A stretch of 15,217 nucleotides of DNA from Dehalococcoidia bacterium (GTDB lineage Bacteria > Chloroflexota > Dehalococcoidia > JAENJB01). Location: positions 1 to 15,217 of the forward strand of contig JAENJB010000085.1 in the NCBI GenBank assembly GCA_016844565.1, in the 5' to 3' direction. This document shows, piece after piece, positions 14,593 through 15,217 of this stretch. A program made the translations under genes and the position numbers. How positions within the stretch are numbered: position 1 is the first letter of the stretch; each line of letters begins with the position of its first letter. The notes below the pieces were generated by a model. It did not search any database, was not told where the DNA came from, and was given only the letters and a program-made list of their open reading frames with translations.

Positions 14593-15217
14593 ATGGCAGG
14601 AATAGTCTCGTGCGCAGCTTATATTCCTTTCAACCGGTTGAGCCGGGATGAATTGGGGCGGGCGTGGGGCAAGCCCAGCCTGGGCGGCGAGAAGGCCGTG
14701 GTCAACTTCGATGAAGATAGTCTGACCATGGCAGTGGCGGCCGCCTCTGAAGCTCTCAAGGGGGTAGATAAATCAAAAGTCGGCAGCCTCTTTCTGGCTA
14801 CGACTACATCTCCTTACAAGGAGAAGCAGGCCGCGGCCATTATTGCGGCAGCCCTTGACTTGCCGTCGTCGGTGCGGACACAGGATATCACCGGTTCGCT
14901 GCGGTCGGGCACTACTGCTCTGGGACTGGCAGTGGATTCGGTCAAGAGCGGGTCGGTGGAGTTGGCCCTGGTAGTGGCCTCAGACTGCCGTCTCGGCACG
15001 CCACAGTCCGATTTTGAGGCATGGTTTGGCGACGGAGCCGCGGCCGTGGTTGTCGGCAACTCCGGGGTCATCGCGGTGGTGGAGGGTGGCCGCTCGGTAC
15101 GCAGCGAGTTTCTCGACCAGTGGCGGGGAGAAGGCGATTTTCTGCACGACTCGGACGTATTGGTTCGCTCCTGGGAGGACCGGCCGGCGCTGCTGGCCGG
15201 GTACACCGTTTCGATGA
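14593..15217 (+). CDS. HMG-CoA synthase-like protein, second copy (runs off right edge)
   Basis: ATG 14593 is preceded by GAAGGGGGTGA at a good distance and opens 208 codons without a stop to the window end. It is a paralogue of the protein at 11753, alignable without gaps over the first part (AGIVSCAAYIPFNRLSRDEL against VGIVSYGAYIPIYRLKREEL; NFDEDSLTMA; TTSPYKEKQAAAII; FGDGAAAVVVG). The position of the catalytic Cys is again non-cysteine: Leu103 in ITGSLRSGT, with Ser102 conserved between the copies. Thr71 again stands where archaeal enzymes have Glu. The His region and any C-terminal DUF35 domain lie beyond the edge. Its presence suggests the cluster continues, perhaps with a repeated HMGS-like/thiolase module. 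Confidence 0.82.
   Translation, partial: MAGIVSCAAYIPFNRLSRDELGRAWGKPSLGGEKAVVNFDEDSLTMAVAAASEALKGVDKSKVGSLFLATTTSPYKEKQAAAIIAAALDLPSSVRTQDITGSLRSGTTALGLAVDSVKSGSVELALVVASDCRLGTPQSDFEAWFGDGAAAVVVGNSGVIAVVEGGRSVRSEFLDQWRGEGDFLHDSDVLVRSWEDRPALLAGYTVSM

Overview
The window is a dense, moderately high-GC bacterial segment. The gene mix is an NrpR-type nitrogen regulator pair, a stand-alone FMN-binding glutamate synthase-like protein, a single Xer recombinase, and archaeal-style thiolase/HMG-CoA-synthase-like/DUF35 clusters. Together with small hairpin repeats in the gaps, this suggests an uncultured anaerobic Chloroflexota lineage, probably Dehalococcoidia. That placement rests on gene content only; no rRNA or other decisive marker is present.

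Region 1 (1-4555), nitrogen / 2-oxoglutarate block. Two NrpR-like regulators are transcribed divergently from a 370-bp intergenic region. Each has a near-consensus sigma70 promoter, and the region carries a perfect 14-bp palindrome plus repeated CGGCAA half-sites. The rightward regulator is followed 10 bp later by an LhgO-like FAD oxidase and then by a GltB2-like FMN glutamate synthase protein. A strong hairpin closes the block. 2-Oxoglutarate is the known effector of NrpR, the product of LhgO and the substrate of glutamate synthase, so the three genes plausibly form one physiological unit.

Region 2 (4556-9900), housekeeping and debris. This holds a 5'-truncated DUF998 membrane-protein relic next to what looks like an IS3-type insertion-sequence end. 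It is followed by uvrC (leftward), a Xer tyrosine recombinase (rightward, TTG start), a double-hairpin repeat and a small C-terminally anchored membrane protein. A leftward pair encodes an amidohydrolase and the RNA 2',3'-cyclic phosphodiesterase ThpR with overlapping stop and start codons. The amidohydrolase has its metal-binding HxH motif upstream of any usable start codon.

Region 3 (10034-15217, continuing off the right edge), acyl-CoA condensation/cleavage cluster. The order is SCP2-type thiolase, DUF35 protein, HMG-CoA-synthase-like protein fused to DUF35, second SCP2-type thiolase, and a second HMG-CoA-synthase-like gene cut by the edge. Both thiolases keep their catalytic Cys and His residues. 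The HMGS-like proteins appear to have lost the catalytic Cys (both copies) and His (the copy where it is visible), which makes them the most interesting objects here. Two related MITE-like elements of about 87 and 106 bp interrupt this cluster, immediately before each HMGS-like gene.
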